From an uncultured Caulobacteraceae bacterium (GTDB lineage: Bacteria; Pseudomonadota; Alphaproteobacteria; Caulobacterales; TH1-2), in contig CALBST010000015.1 of assembly GCA_937967425.1 (NCBI GenBank), forward strand, positions 1 to 9,120: DNA of 9,120 nt, read 5' to 3'. The notes below the pieces were generated by a model. That model had not been told where the DNA came from and did not search any database. It saw only the letters and a list, made by a program, of their open reading frames with translations. Positions 1 to 6,694 of the stretch are shown here, in pieces; within the stretch, counting starts at the first letter, position 1; each line of letters opens with the position of its first letter. The position numbers were made by a program, and so were the translations under genes.

Positions 1-663
1 GCGACCCAAAACCTCCAGCGCCGCCGCCCGATTCATATGCAGAACAGGCAAATCGATGCCGCGACGGAGCAGATCGTCAAAGATCGCCAGCGCCTCCTGT
101 GGACGCCCGAGCCCCATCAACGCCGCCGCCTTCGCGTGCTGCGCGTTCGGGTCTTGCGGGTCGAGCTTGAGCGCCTCCTCGGCTGAGATCAGCGCGTCCT
201 GCATCTTGCCTTGCGCCCGCTGCGCATTGGAGAGCGCGTTCCATCCAGCCACGTTCGGCGTGGCGACTGCCGAACGCGCCGCTTGCTCGGCCTCGTCAAA
301 TTGCTTGTTGCGATAGTAAGCCTGCGAGAGCACGACGAGGAGACCAGGCCAGTTCGCATTAATACGCGCGGCATTGTTGTAAGCCTCGATGGCGCCAGCA
401 TCATTGCGCATCGCTGTGAGAATATGACCGAGGGCAATGTGGTGACGCAACGACGCCGGCTCTGCGCTGAGGGCGCCGCGCATCAGCTGCTCAGCTTCCG
501 CCGTGCGGCCCTGCGCCATGCGCACCATCGCCATCAGATGCTGCGCCTCGCCTGGAGCGCGCGACATGTCAGGCCACGCTTTGTTGAGCTCGCGCTCAGC
601 GCTGGCGAAATCGCCGTTGTTGAGAGCGAGTTCCGCTTGGTCGAGGGTCGCTTCGTGGCTCAT
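1..663 (-). CDS. TPR-repeat protein, N-terminal part only (third TPR/2OG-oxygenase paralogue)
   Basis: This is an open frame from an ATG at 663 to the window edge: 221 codons, no stop, so the C-terminus lies outside. A GGAG ribosome site (670-673) sits 6 bases before the ATG, which supports the start. The translation begins MSHEATLDQAELALNNGDF and is a row of about six TPR helix pairs, with signatures such as QHLMAMVRMAQGRTAEAEQ (about residue 41 on) and LGRPQEALAIFDDLLRRGI (near the visible end). It aligns by eye with residues 1-225 of the 599-aa TPR-oxygenase at 2983-4782, including QHLM at nearly the same position and the block resembling its ALAVFEKLAEQEID. It therefore probably also ends in a 2OG-Fe(II) oxygenase domain, but that part is not visible. 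It follows the 494-aa paralogue after 57 bases, same strand, probably same transcript. Substrate and role are unknown; TPRs normally bind protein partners. Confidence 0.85.
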   Translation of the reverse strand, partial: MSHEATLDQAELALNNGDFASAERELNKAWPDMSRAPGEAQHLMAMVRMAQGRTAEAEQLMRGALSAEPASLRHHIALGHILTAMRNDAGAIEAYNNAARINANWPGLLVVLSQAYYRNKQFDEAEQAARSAVATPNVAGWNALSNAQRAQGKMQDALISAEEALKLDPQDPNAQHAKAAALMGLGRPQEALAIFDDLLRRGIDLPVLHMNRAAALEVLGR

Positions 664-720
664 TTCAGTCTCCGTCCGCGCCCGTTTGCAGCATCGGACG
701 CGCCAGCACAAGCGGATGCG

Positions 721-2205
721 TCAGGCCGGCACGATGTCGAACGGCGCGGTGATCCGTTCGCCCTGCGAGAACGGCATCGTGCCGTGCCACATGTAAGAGG
801 GGAAAAGCACCAGCCGCCCCTCTTGAGGCCGCACCACCTTCTCCACCGTACACATCGGCGTCGGCCAACGAGGCTCGCCGAACTTGATCCAGCCTTCCTG
901 GCTTTCACCCGACTTTGTGACCTCAGGCAGCGACACATAATACGCTGAGCTGATCCAGCCGGCCGGATGCAGATGGTTCACATGAAAACCGTTCGGCTTC
1001 AGTTTGACTGACCAGCATCCGGAAAACTTAAACCGATCCGTCTTGCGTCCGCTCCAAGGATGGTTCGGCTTCTGCATGGTTGCGATGTAAGCCCGGATCG
1101 GCTCTTCCAGAGCGTGTAGATATTGCTTGATCACCGGATCATCGACGGCGAGCAGGCTCCGGGTTGTCTGCGAGCCGTGCCGCAAGGACTGATCGAGCGG
1201 ATGAGTTTCGAGAACATGCAGGCGATCGAGGCTCTCTTTGAGAGCTGCATTGAACGCGGCAATGTTTGCAAAACCTGCTGGCGCCTCCAAATCGAAGGGT
1301 TGCACCATCAAGTCGTAGTCGCAAATCTCATGATAGCGCGCGTCGCCGGTTTGCCGGAACGCCATCGACTCATACGCAATCCAATCGCCGTTGAGTGGCT
1401 GCGTGTTGCGCAGCGGCGCCAGCTCTCGCAGCGCCTCATCACCGCGCCCAAGCCGCAGCAAACCGCACACAAGGTTTCCGCGTACGAACGGCACGTGCGG
1501 CGCATCCGCTACCGCCGCGCGCAAAAGCGGCAGCGCCTCTTCTGTGCGATCCATCTCGTCCAGCAAAACACCAAGCGAGCCCTGTAGCGGGCCGTTGCCC
1601 GGCAAACGCTGCAAGCCATCGCGCAGGACTTGCTCAGCCCGGGCGCGTTGCTCGGCGCGTCGCAGCAAATCGGCGCAGCCTATGCGCAGATGGATCGAGT
1701 CAGGCTGACGTTGAACCGCCGCCTCATAATCCCGCGCAAACGCCTCCCCGGCGCCGCGCATCCAGCGCACATTCGCCAGCGCGTTCTGCAGCCCTTGATC
1801 CTGAGGCCAACGCTTCACGCCGTCGGCAAAGAAAATTTCCGCTTCCGCATCGCGCGCCTGTCCCAGCAACGCCATGCCGCGGTTGAGCCAAAGCACCGGC
1901 TGCACGATGCCGCGGGCCAGAAGTTGATCATAGAGTGGCAGCGCTTCGCCATAACGCCCAAGGCGGCCGAGAATGTAGGCGCGCGTATGAAGCGCCGCGG
2001 CGTGACGTGGATCATACGCAACCGCCTGATCCGCCGCCGCCAACGCTTCTTCCAATCGATCCTGCGCCCGCAGGACGCTTGCCAGCAATTCAAACGACTC
2101 GGCGCTTGGTGTTTGCGACGTCAGCGCCCGTGCAATGTGCTCAGCAGTGCGAAAATCGCCGGCGACCGCCGCCGCGCGCGCTCGCTTGATCGCCTCGGCG
2201 CTCAC
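721..2205 (-). CDS. TPR-repeat protein with C-terminal putative 2OG-Fe(II) oxygenase domain (494 aa)
   Basis: Residues 1 to about 290 are TPR-like helical repeats (for example RLEEALAAADQAVAYDPRH at 50-68 and YGEALPLYDQLLARG at 85-99). Residues about 330-494 resemble the putative 2OG-Fe(II) oxygenase family of Pfam type 2OG-FeII_Oxy_5. Visible landmarks are HPLDQS (335-340), GSQT (344-347), the proximal metal motif H411-L-H413 followed by WISSAYYVSLP, KFGEP (441-445), and FPSYMWHG (468-475) with distal His474 and Arg484, the likely 2-oxoglutarate carboxylate binder. Such enzymes couple 2-oxoglutarate and O2 to hydroxylation, here possibly of a protein bound by the TPRs; the substrate is unknown. 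The start is a GTG at 2205 whose GTGA overlaps the atp12 stop, with GAGG (2213-2216) 7 bases upstream. No signal peptide is seen, so it is probably cytosolic. It lacks roughly 105 N-terminal residues relative to the 599-aa paralogue. The oxygenase call is by motif only. Confidence 0.88.
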   Translation of the reverse strand: MSAEAIKRARAAAVAGDFRTAEHIARALTSQTPSAESFELLASVLRAQDRLEEALAAADQAVAYDPRHAAALHTRAYILGRLGRYGEALPLYDQLLARGIVQPVLWLNRGMALLGQARDAEAEIFFADGVKRWPQDQGLQNALANVRWMRGAGEAFARDYEAAVQRQPDSIHLRIGCADLLRRAEQRARAEQVLRDGLQRLPGNGPLQGSLGVLLDEMDRTEEALPLLRAAVADAPHVPFVRGNLVCGLLRLGRGDEALRELAPLRNTQPLNGDWIAYESMAFRQTGDARYHEICDYDLMVQPFDLEAPAGFANIAAFNAALKESLDRLHVLETHPLDQSLRHGSQTTRSLLAVDDPVIKQYLHALEEPIRAYIATMQKPNHPWSGRKTDRFKFSGCWSVKLKPNGFHVNHLHPAGWISSAYYVSLPEVTKSGESQEGWIKFGEPRWPTPMCTVEKVVRPQEGRLVLFPSYMWHGTMPFSQGERITAPFDIVPA

Positions 2206-2927
2206 TGCAAAGCCTCGATATAGCGTTCGATCGCTTTAAACTCAGTCCGTTGGCGATCCAGACGCGCGCGCGCCTCTTCATCCTCGCCCCATTTTTCGAG
2301 GCTCCATAGATTGTCGAGCGCCGCCGCCTCATGCGCCCGCTCAGCGTCCCATGCCCCCCGCACCACGGCAAAGCCAATAAGCACAGAGCCCGCCAAACCC
2401 GTAGCTTGCGAAAGAGCGGTCAATCGGAAGTCATCGAGCACTTCCGCGTGCGCACGCAATGTGTGGAGTTTTTCCGCTTCAACCCGCGCCGCTATAACAG
2501 ACGACACCACCGGCAGCGCCACGCCAAGCTCACGCGCGCCCCACGCCACGATTGGATCCCACAACTCCGCCTGTCGGCATGCCAAATCCAGCGGCGTCTC
2601 GGCACGGTGGCAGCAGAGATCGGTTTCGCCGAAGCCGACGATATAGTCACAGACTTTGTCGCGGTTCTTCGCCGTCCAATCTAATGTCGCAAACGCCATC
2701 TGGCTCGCCGGCATGGTGGGTGGCGAGATGTGTTCGCCCTGCGCGGCCCACTCCTCGGCGCATAGACCAGCAAGCGCACGCGTCGGCGCGACGAAAACCG
2801 CACCGGCGGGCGTTCTTAACGTGCGGGCGTCCAACGCAATGCCAAATCCGCCATCGCGTTCCACCACGCTCGCGGTCTTGTAGAAACGCCGCGGCAGACT
2901 TGGTGCTTCGGACGGGGGCAAGCTCAT
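2202..2927 (-). CDS. ATP12 family F1-ATPase assembly chaperone (241 aa)
   Basis: In mitochondria Atp12 binds the free F1 alpha subunit and prevents its aggregation during ATP synthase assembly; alphaproteobacterial homologues are presumed to act likewise in the cytosol. Recognised by RRFYK (13-17), the LDARTLRTPAG region (32-42), AEEWAAQ (57-63), a TDLCCHRAE segment (102-110) corresponding to the family's TDLLCYRA-like motif, and the C-terminal EKWGEDEE (211-218) of the conserved WGED block. Length is normal for the bacterial family. The ATG at 2927 has only a weak purine stretch (GAGA) upstream. It starts 55 bases after the stop of the 599-aa TPR-oxygenase and its TGA overlaps the start of the 494-aa paralogue, so it lies in one transcript with both. 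In many alphaproteobacteria, as recalled, atp12 follows an RluA gene and a HAD hydrolase gene; here an oxygenase gene occupies the hydrolase position. Confidence 0.93.
   Translation of the reverse strand: MSLPPSEAPSLPRRFYKTASVVERDGGFGIALDARTLRTPAGAVFVAPTRALAGLCAEEWAAQGEHISPPTMPASQMAFATLDWTAKNRDKVCDYIVGFGETDLCCHRAETPLDLACRQAELWDPIVAWGARELGVALPVVSSVIAARVEAEKLHTLRAHAEVLDDFRLTALSQATGLAGSVLIGFAVVRGAWDAERAHEAAALDNLWSLEKWGEDEEARARLDRQRTEFKAIERYIEALQ
2213..2216 (-). promoter_or_regulatory. Ribosome binding site for the GTG-started TPR-oxygenase gene
   Basis: GAGG on the minus strand lies 7 bases before the GTG at 2205, inside the last codons of atp12. It supports the non-ATG start and the GTGA stop-start overlap. 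Confidence 0.5.
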
Positions 2928-2982
2928 CGCTTTTCTCTAGCCGATCAGCCGCGCGCGCGCATCCGGACGCACCGCCGCATTA

Positions 2983-4782
2983 TCAGCTCGGGACGAGGTC
3001 AAAGCCCAGGCTAAGCCACTCGGCGCCCTCGAACGGCACGGTCCCGTGCCACATGTACGAGGGAAACAGCACCAGCGTGCCCGGCTGCGGCTCCACGAAT
3101 TTCTCCGGCCCGCATCCCGCCGGCGGACGGTTGGGCTCGCCGAACTTCGACCAGCCGGCGCGCGGGTCGCTCGGCCGCTCACCCGGCATGATTGACACGA
3201 AATACGCGCCACTGATCCAGCCGCGATCATGCACATGGCTCGGCTGATAGCCGCCGTCCGTCATCCGCACCGACCACAAGCTCGAATAGTGGGAGCTCTT
3301 CGTCCGCCGCGCGCCCATCGGATCGTTCTCACGCAGCCGCCCGGCATAGTCACGGAGCGCGATATCCATGGCGGCGAGGAAATGCTTGATCACCGGCTCA
3401 TCGAGCCCAAGCAGATTTCGGCCCGTCTGCGAGCCGCTCGGAATATACTGATCGAGCGGGTGGGCGTTGGTCTTGTGTTGCGTGCGGAGTAGCACCGCTA
3501 AGCCCGCATTGAACGCTTCCGTGGTGAAGAAACCGTGCGGTGGAGCGATCTCATAGGTCCGCACAAAGCGATTATAGTCGCACCACACGCGATACTCGGG
3601 ATGCTCCAGCATCCGCATTGCCGTCGTCGCGCAGGCGATAAGGTATTGCTCGTGCGGCTGCTCTTTGCGGAGGTCGTTTACGATCCTCAGCACCTCTTCG
3701 GGTTGCCCCGCGCGCAACAGCGTCGAGAGCAAATTCCGCTGTGCCGCCCGCGATGGCGCAACTTCCGCCGCCCGGCGCAAGACCTTCAATCCGTCCAGAG
3801 GCCGATCCAGCTCATCGAGTACAACCCCCGCAGCCGTCAGCAGCGCCGGCGTATCCGGCGCCAAGCGCAACGCCTCATCGAGCACAGTCAGCGCCTTGGC
3901 GTTATGACCGCCCCGATGCAGTGCATCGGCGCACGCCAAACGCAAAGAGAGATCATTCGGGCGCGCAAGGATCGCCGCCTCATTAGCAGCGACACACTTC
4001 TCGCCCTCGCCCCGCAGCCAGCGCATACGCGACAGCGCGCTTTGCAGGGCAACCACCTGCGGCCAGACCGCGACGCCTCGCTCCGCGACGAGTTCAGCGT
4101 CCTTTCTCCGGCCCGCGGCATAGAGCGCGCGGGCATAGTGCAGCGCCAGATCGGGCGTGTCGATTTCTTGCTCCGCCAACTTTTCGAAGACCGCCAGCGC
4201 CTCGGCCCCGCGCCCGACATTGTCGAGCGCAGTCCCATAATTGTAGCGGAGCCCGCGGAGCGTGGGCCCGTATTTCAACGCGGCCCCCGCTGTCACGAGA
4301 GCATCCTGATGACGCTCCTGCGCCCGCTGCACAGTGCCTAATAGGGTGAGGCTCTCAGGCCCCGGCGAGATCGCGATGTATTCCCTCGCCTCGCGTTCGG
4401 CCTCAACAAGATCGCCGATCGCCATCAAGCAACGGACGATGCTCACCCGCACCATCAGAAAGCTCGGCACAAGCGCCGAAGCTGCGCGGAAGACTTTGAT
4501 CGCCTCCTCATAGGCGCCGCGTGCTTGGAGAACTAGGCCGAGCTCGTTGTAGTACTGCCCGGACTCAAGGTCATGGGCGATGGCGGCGCGGAAGTAGCGC
4601 TCTGCCTCAGCGAGCTGCCCCTGCGCCTTCTTGATCTGGCCCATCAGATGCTGCACCGGCGCGTCGGCTTTGAATTGGTTGAGCACAGGCGAAAGAATCC
4701 GCTCGGCGCCCACCGCATCGTTTGTGTTCAGCAACTCACGGGCGGCATTGACGAACGCATCGGCCTCGAACGCGTTCTTCAT
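2983..4782 (-). CDS. TPR-repeat protein with C-terminal putative 2OG-Fe(II) oxygenase domain (599 aa)
   Basis: Residues about 1-390 form a long run of TPR-like repeats (for example QGQLAEAERYFRAAIAHD at 54-71 and GAYEEAIKVFRAASALVP at 89-106). Residues about 435-599 match the 2OG-FeII_Oxy_5-type domain of the downstream 494-aa paralogue: HPLDQYIPSGSQTGRNL (441-457), proximal motif H516-V-H518 followed by WISGAYFVS (522-530), KFGEP (546-550), and FPSYMWHG (573-580) with distal His579. At the position aligned with Arg484 of the paralogue, the expected 2-oxoglutarate-binding arginine, this protein has Trp589 (codon TGG), so catalysis may be altered or lost. The ATG at 4782 overlaps the stop of the S4-RluA gene (ATGA), with GAGGG (4789-4793) 6 bases upstream. 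No signal peptide or membrane segment is visible. The partner or substrate is unknown; cytosolic protein hydroxylation or a non-catalytic adaptor role are both open. Confidence 0.88.
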   Translation of the reverse strand: MKNAFEADAFVNAARELLNTNDAVGAERILSPVLNQFKADAPVQHLMGQIKKAQGQLAEAERYFRAAIAHDLESGQYYNELGLVLQARGAYEEAIKVFRAASALVPSFLMVRVSIVRCLMAIGDLVEAEREAREYIAISPGPESLTLLGTVQRAQERHQDALVTAGAALKYGPTLRGLRYNYGTALDNVGRGAEALAVFEKLAEQEIDTPDLALHYARALYAAGRRKDAELVAERGVAVWPQVVALQSALSRMRWLRGEGEKCVAANEAAILARPNDLSLRLACADALHRGGHNAKALTVLDEALRLAPDTPALLTAAGVVLDELDRPLDGLKVLRRAAEVAPSRAAQRNLLSTLLRAGQPEEVLRIVNDLRKEQPHEQYLIACATTAMRMLEHPEYRVWCDYNRFVRTYEIAPPHGFFTTEAFNAGLAVLLRTQHKTNAHPLDQYIPSGSQTGRNLLGLDEPVIKHFLAAMDIALRDYAGRLRENDPMGARRTKSSHYSSLWSVRMTDGGYQPSHVHDRGWISGAYFVSIMPGERPSDPRAGWSKFGEPNRPPAGCGPEKFVEPQPGTLVLFPSYMWHGTVPFEGAEWLSLGFDLVPS

Positions 4783-5774
4783 CGCGTTCCCTCGAACGGC
4801 GCGAAGGGATCGCGCGCATCGCTCTCTTCAAACCCCAGCGTGTTGAACGCGGTTTTGATGTGCCCCTGCAATTTGGCGATGACTTTGAGTTCGCCGCCGG
4901 AGGGGTGCGGCATGCGGATCGCCCGGGCATGCAGAAGCAGCGCGCCGCCGAGATCGTTCGGCGTCGGCCGGTCGCATTTGTATTTCGGATCGCCGGCAAT
5001 CGCGTGACCCATCTCGGCCATGTGAAAGCGCAGCTGGTGCGTGCGCCCCGTCACCGGCCTGAGCGCCACCCAAGCCGCGCGCTGCGCCGCCTCGGAGATC
5101 ACCGCATATTGCGTCACGGCGTGCACGGCGCCTTCCTCGGTCTGCAGCGCCCGCACCATCATCTCGCGATCGGCATCGCGCGGTCCCGGCGCCTTGCGCA
5201 TCCATGAGCGCAGTTCGCCGACCTTCGGCCGTGGCGAGCCGACAACGATGGCCCAGTAGATCTTGTCCGTATCCCTGTCACGGAACGCTTCGGCCAAAAA
5301 TGCCGCCGCGCGCGGGTGGCGCGCCAGCACCAGGCAGCCCGACGTATCGCGATCCAAACGGTGCACGAGCTTCGGCTTCTTCTCCGCGTCGAACTTCAGA
5401 CCTTCCATCAACAGATCGAGATGGCGCGGCGTCTTGGCGCCGCCTTGCACCGCGAGCCCATGCGGCTTGTTCAGAACGATCACGTCGTCGTCGCGATGGA
5501 TCACCAGCGAGCGGACGTAATCCTCGTCCTTCTGCGAAATCGCGTTAGGGTCGCGGCGCGCCGGCGCATCCGGCAACGGCGGAATCCGCACGCTCTGCCC
5601 AGGCGCCACGCGATCGGACGCCTTCACGCGCGCGCCATCGACGCGCACTTGGCCCGTGCGCAGGAGCTTTTCCACTTGCCCCTGTGTCAGTTGCGGATAA
5701 CGGCGGCGCAGCCAGCGGTCGATCCGCGGCTCGCCATCGTCTTCACTGACTTCGATGGTCTCAACCGACCTCAT
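4779..5774 (-). CDS. RluA family 23S rRNA pseudouridine synthase with S4 domain (331 aa, RluC-like)
   Basis: The enzyme isomerises specific uridines to pseudouridine in RNA, most likely 23S rRNA during ribosome assembly. An S4 RNA-binding domain covers about residues 17-66 (RIDRWLRRRYP, then VEKLLRTGQVRVDG). The catalytic domain follows: LNKPHGLAVQGG (101-112), motif II HRLDRDTSG (138-146) with catalytic Asp141, GRTHQLRFHM (243-252) and GDPKY (261-265). Domain order and length fit RluC/RluD-type proteins; which uridines it modifies cannot be told from sequence. It is locked between fluC and the 599-aa TPR-oxygenase by ATGA overlaps at both ends (5771-5774 and 4779-4782), implying translational coupling. 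A second RluA-type enzyme without S4 lies about 0.9 kb upstream and shares the RSLVI and NKPxGLAVQGG segments, suggesting distant paralogy. Confidence 0.93.
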   Translation of the reverse strand: MRSVETIEVSEDDGEPRIDRWLRRRYPQLTQGQVEKLLRTGQVRVDGARVKASDRVAPGQSVRIPPLPDAPARRDPNAISQKDEDYVRSLVIHRDDDVIVLNKPHGLAVQGGAKTPRHLDLLMEGLKFDAEKKPKLVHRLDRDTSGCLVLARHPRAAAFLAEAFRDRDTDKIYWAIVVGSPRPKVGELRSWMRKAPGPRDADREMMVRALQTEEGAVHAVTQYAVISEAAQRAAWVALRPVTGRTHQLRFHMAEMGHAIAGDPKYKCDRPTPNDLGGALLLHARAIRMPHPSGGELKVIAKLQGHIKTAFNTLGFEESDARDPFAPFEGTR

Positions 5775-6130
5775 GCACGTCCCAGAAAGAAGCCCAACCA
5801 GCAGGCGCCGACGCTCAACACCACTGAAGCGGCAACGTAAAGCGCCGCGTGGCCGGGTTGATGCTCGATAAGCCTTACCGTCTCCAGCGAAAACGCCGAA
5901 AACGTGGTGAAGCCGCCCAGAACACCCACGCCAAGCGCAAGTCTAAGCGCCTCATGCTCAGGCCCGACCCGCGCTGCAAGCCAGCCCATGGCGAAGCCGC
6001 CGATGATGTTCACGGCCAATGTGCCCCACGGAAACGCCAGTCCGAGCCAACGCGCCGCGCCCACGCTCACGCCATAACGCGCGAGTGCGCCGATTGCCCC
6101 GCCGGCCGCCACCAACAACAGATTCATCAT
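5771..6130 (-). CDS. crcB: Fluoride channel FluC/CrcB (119 aa)
   Basis: This is a small inner-membrane protein that exports fluoride passively as an antiparallel dimer. The family signatures are all present: GAIGALARYG (11-20), WGTLAVNIIGGF (35-46) with pore Asn41, and GGFTTFSAF (72-80) carrying Phe77 and Phe80 of the fluoride-lining Phe box and the Gly/Thr of the central sodium site. Four hydrophobic segments are visible at about 3-24, 33-54, 63-85 and 95-117, the expected topology. Length is typical for a single dual-topology gene. The ATG at 6130 overlaps the lipoprotein stop (ATGA) and is followed at once by a second ATG; no clear Shine-Dalgarno is seen, so translation probably depends on coupling. 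No fluoride riboswitch could fit directly upstream, because the preceding sequence is coding. Confidence 0.96.
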   Translation of the reverse strand: MMNLLLVAAGGAIGALARYGVSVGAARWLGLAFPWGTLAVNIIGGFAMGWLAARVGPEHEALRLALGVGVLGGFTTFSAFSLETVRLIEHQPGHAALYVAASVVLSVGACWLGFFLGRA

Positions 6131-6651
6131 CCGGCGGCGGCGATCCGTGCGCGAATGGCCTGAGCGGTCGAGCGCGCATCATAGGCATTCGGCTCGTCCG
6201 GTTTCGGACCTTCGCCAAAGCGTATCTCATAGGTCGCGCCGCGCGCTCGCGCCGGCCGGTCTTGGTTGCCGAGCGGGAAGGTCATGCCGACGCCAACACT
6301 GGCGCCGCTGCGCCGCCCGTAAGAACCACCGCCAATGCCGACGCCGATGCTCGGCCCGCTAGTGCGGCTGTCCTGCTCCTGATCGATTGTCCGCCGATCG
6401 ACCCAGAACCAGTCGCGCCCGTTTGCAATCGTCAGCTCCGCCGCGCGCAACAACGCATAATCCTCAAGCCGCACCACCTCAGCGCTTTCCGGCGCACGAT
6501 AGGTCACGAAATAGCGGTTCGATTCAATCTGCGTCTCGGAATAGCCGGCGCTCGTCGGCGATGCCGCCGCTGCATAAGGCGGCGCGGCCGGTGTCGTCGC
6601 GCAGGCAGCCAGTGCGAAGGCCGCCGCAGCCAAGGTCAAAACTCGGATCAT
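6127..6651 (-). CDS. Small lipoprotein, CC0125/CC1285-like (174 aa)
   Basis: The start at 6651 gives a short lipoprotein signal: MIRV, a hydrophobic run, then lipobox LAAC (14-17) with Cys17 as the lipidation site. A ribosome site AGAGGA lies 6 bases before this ATG. Longer in-frame starts up to 6873 would bury the signal peptide and overlap the upstream gene, so they are rejected. The mature part has an Ala/Pro linker, GYSETQIESNRYFVTYR (36-52), AAELTIANGRDWFWVD (70-85), a glycine-rich stretch GVGIGGGSYG (103-112), and a final segment TYEIRFGEGPKP (139-150). This layout resembles the CC0125/CC1285 lipoprotein family, whose role is unknown; that assignment is from memory. There is no Asp after the Cys, so outer-membrane sorting is plausible. 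It is coupled to fluC by ATGA. Confidence 0.85.
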   Translation of the reverse strand: MIRVLTLAAAAFALAACATTPAAPPYAAAASPTSAGYSETQIESNRYFVTYRAPESAEVVRLEDYALLRAAELTIANGRDWFWVDRRTIDQEQDSRTSGPSIGVGIGGGSYGRRSGASVGVGMTFPLGNQDRPARARGATYEIRFGEGPKPDEPNAYDARSTAQAIRARIAAAG

Positions 6652-6657
6652 AGTCGT

Positions 6658-6663
6658 TCCTCT
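6658..6663 (-). promoter_or_regulatory. Ribosome binding site fixing the lipoprotein start
   Basis: AGAGGA on the minus strand lies 6 bases before the ATG at 6651, in the 43-base gap after the RluA-type gene. It selects the start with the lipobox over the longer frame. Confidence 0.65.
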
Positions 6664-6694
6664 GGAATCCCTCGCCGCCACTCTAGCAGGTATC

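Noticed and set aside
211..948. Plus-strand open frame of 245 codons
   Set aside because: It is antisense across two convincing minus-strand genes and the gap between them, with low-complexity Arg/His composition and no family resemblance.
782..3057. DNA repeats between the two oxygenase genes as a mobile-element signature
   Set aside because: The identities are short and fall on the codons of conserved motifs such as FPSYMWHG and KFGEP; no terminal inverted repeats or target duplications were seen.
2552..3247. Plus-strand open frame of 231 codons spanning atp12 and the 599-aa gene
   Set aside because: It crosses two well-supported minus-strand genes and is rich in Arg, Ser and Pro, as expected of a shadow frame.
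3535..4341. Plus-strand open frame of 268 codons
   Set aside because: It lies wholly antisense to the TPR region of the 599-aa gene, is Arg/Gln-rich without recognisable motifs, and is a typical shadow of high-GC coding DNA.
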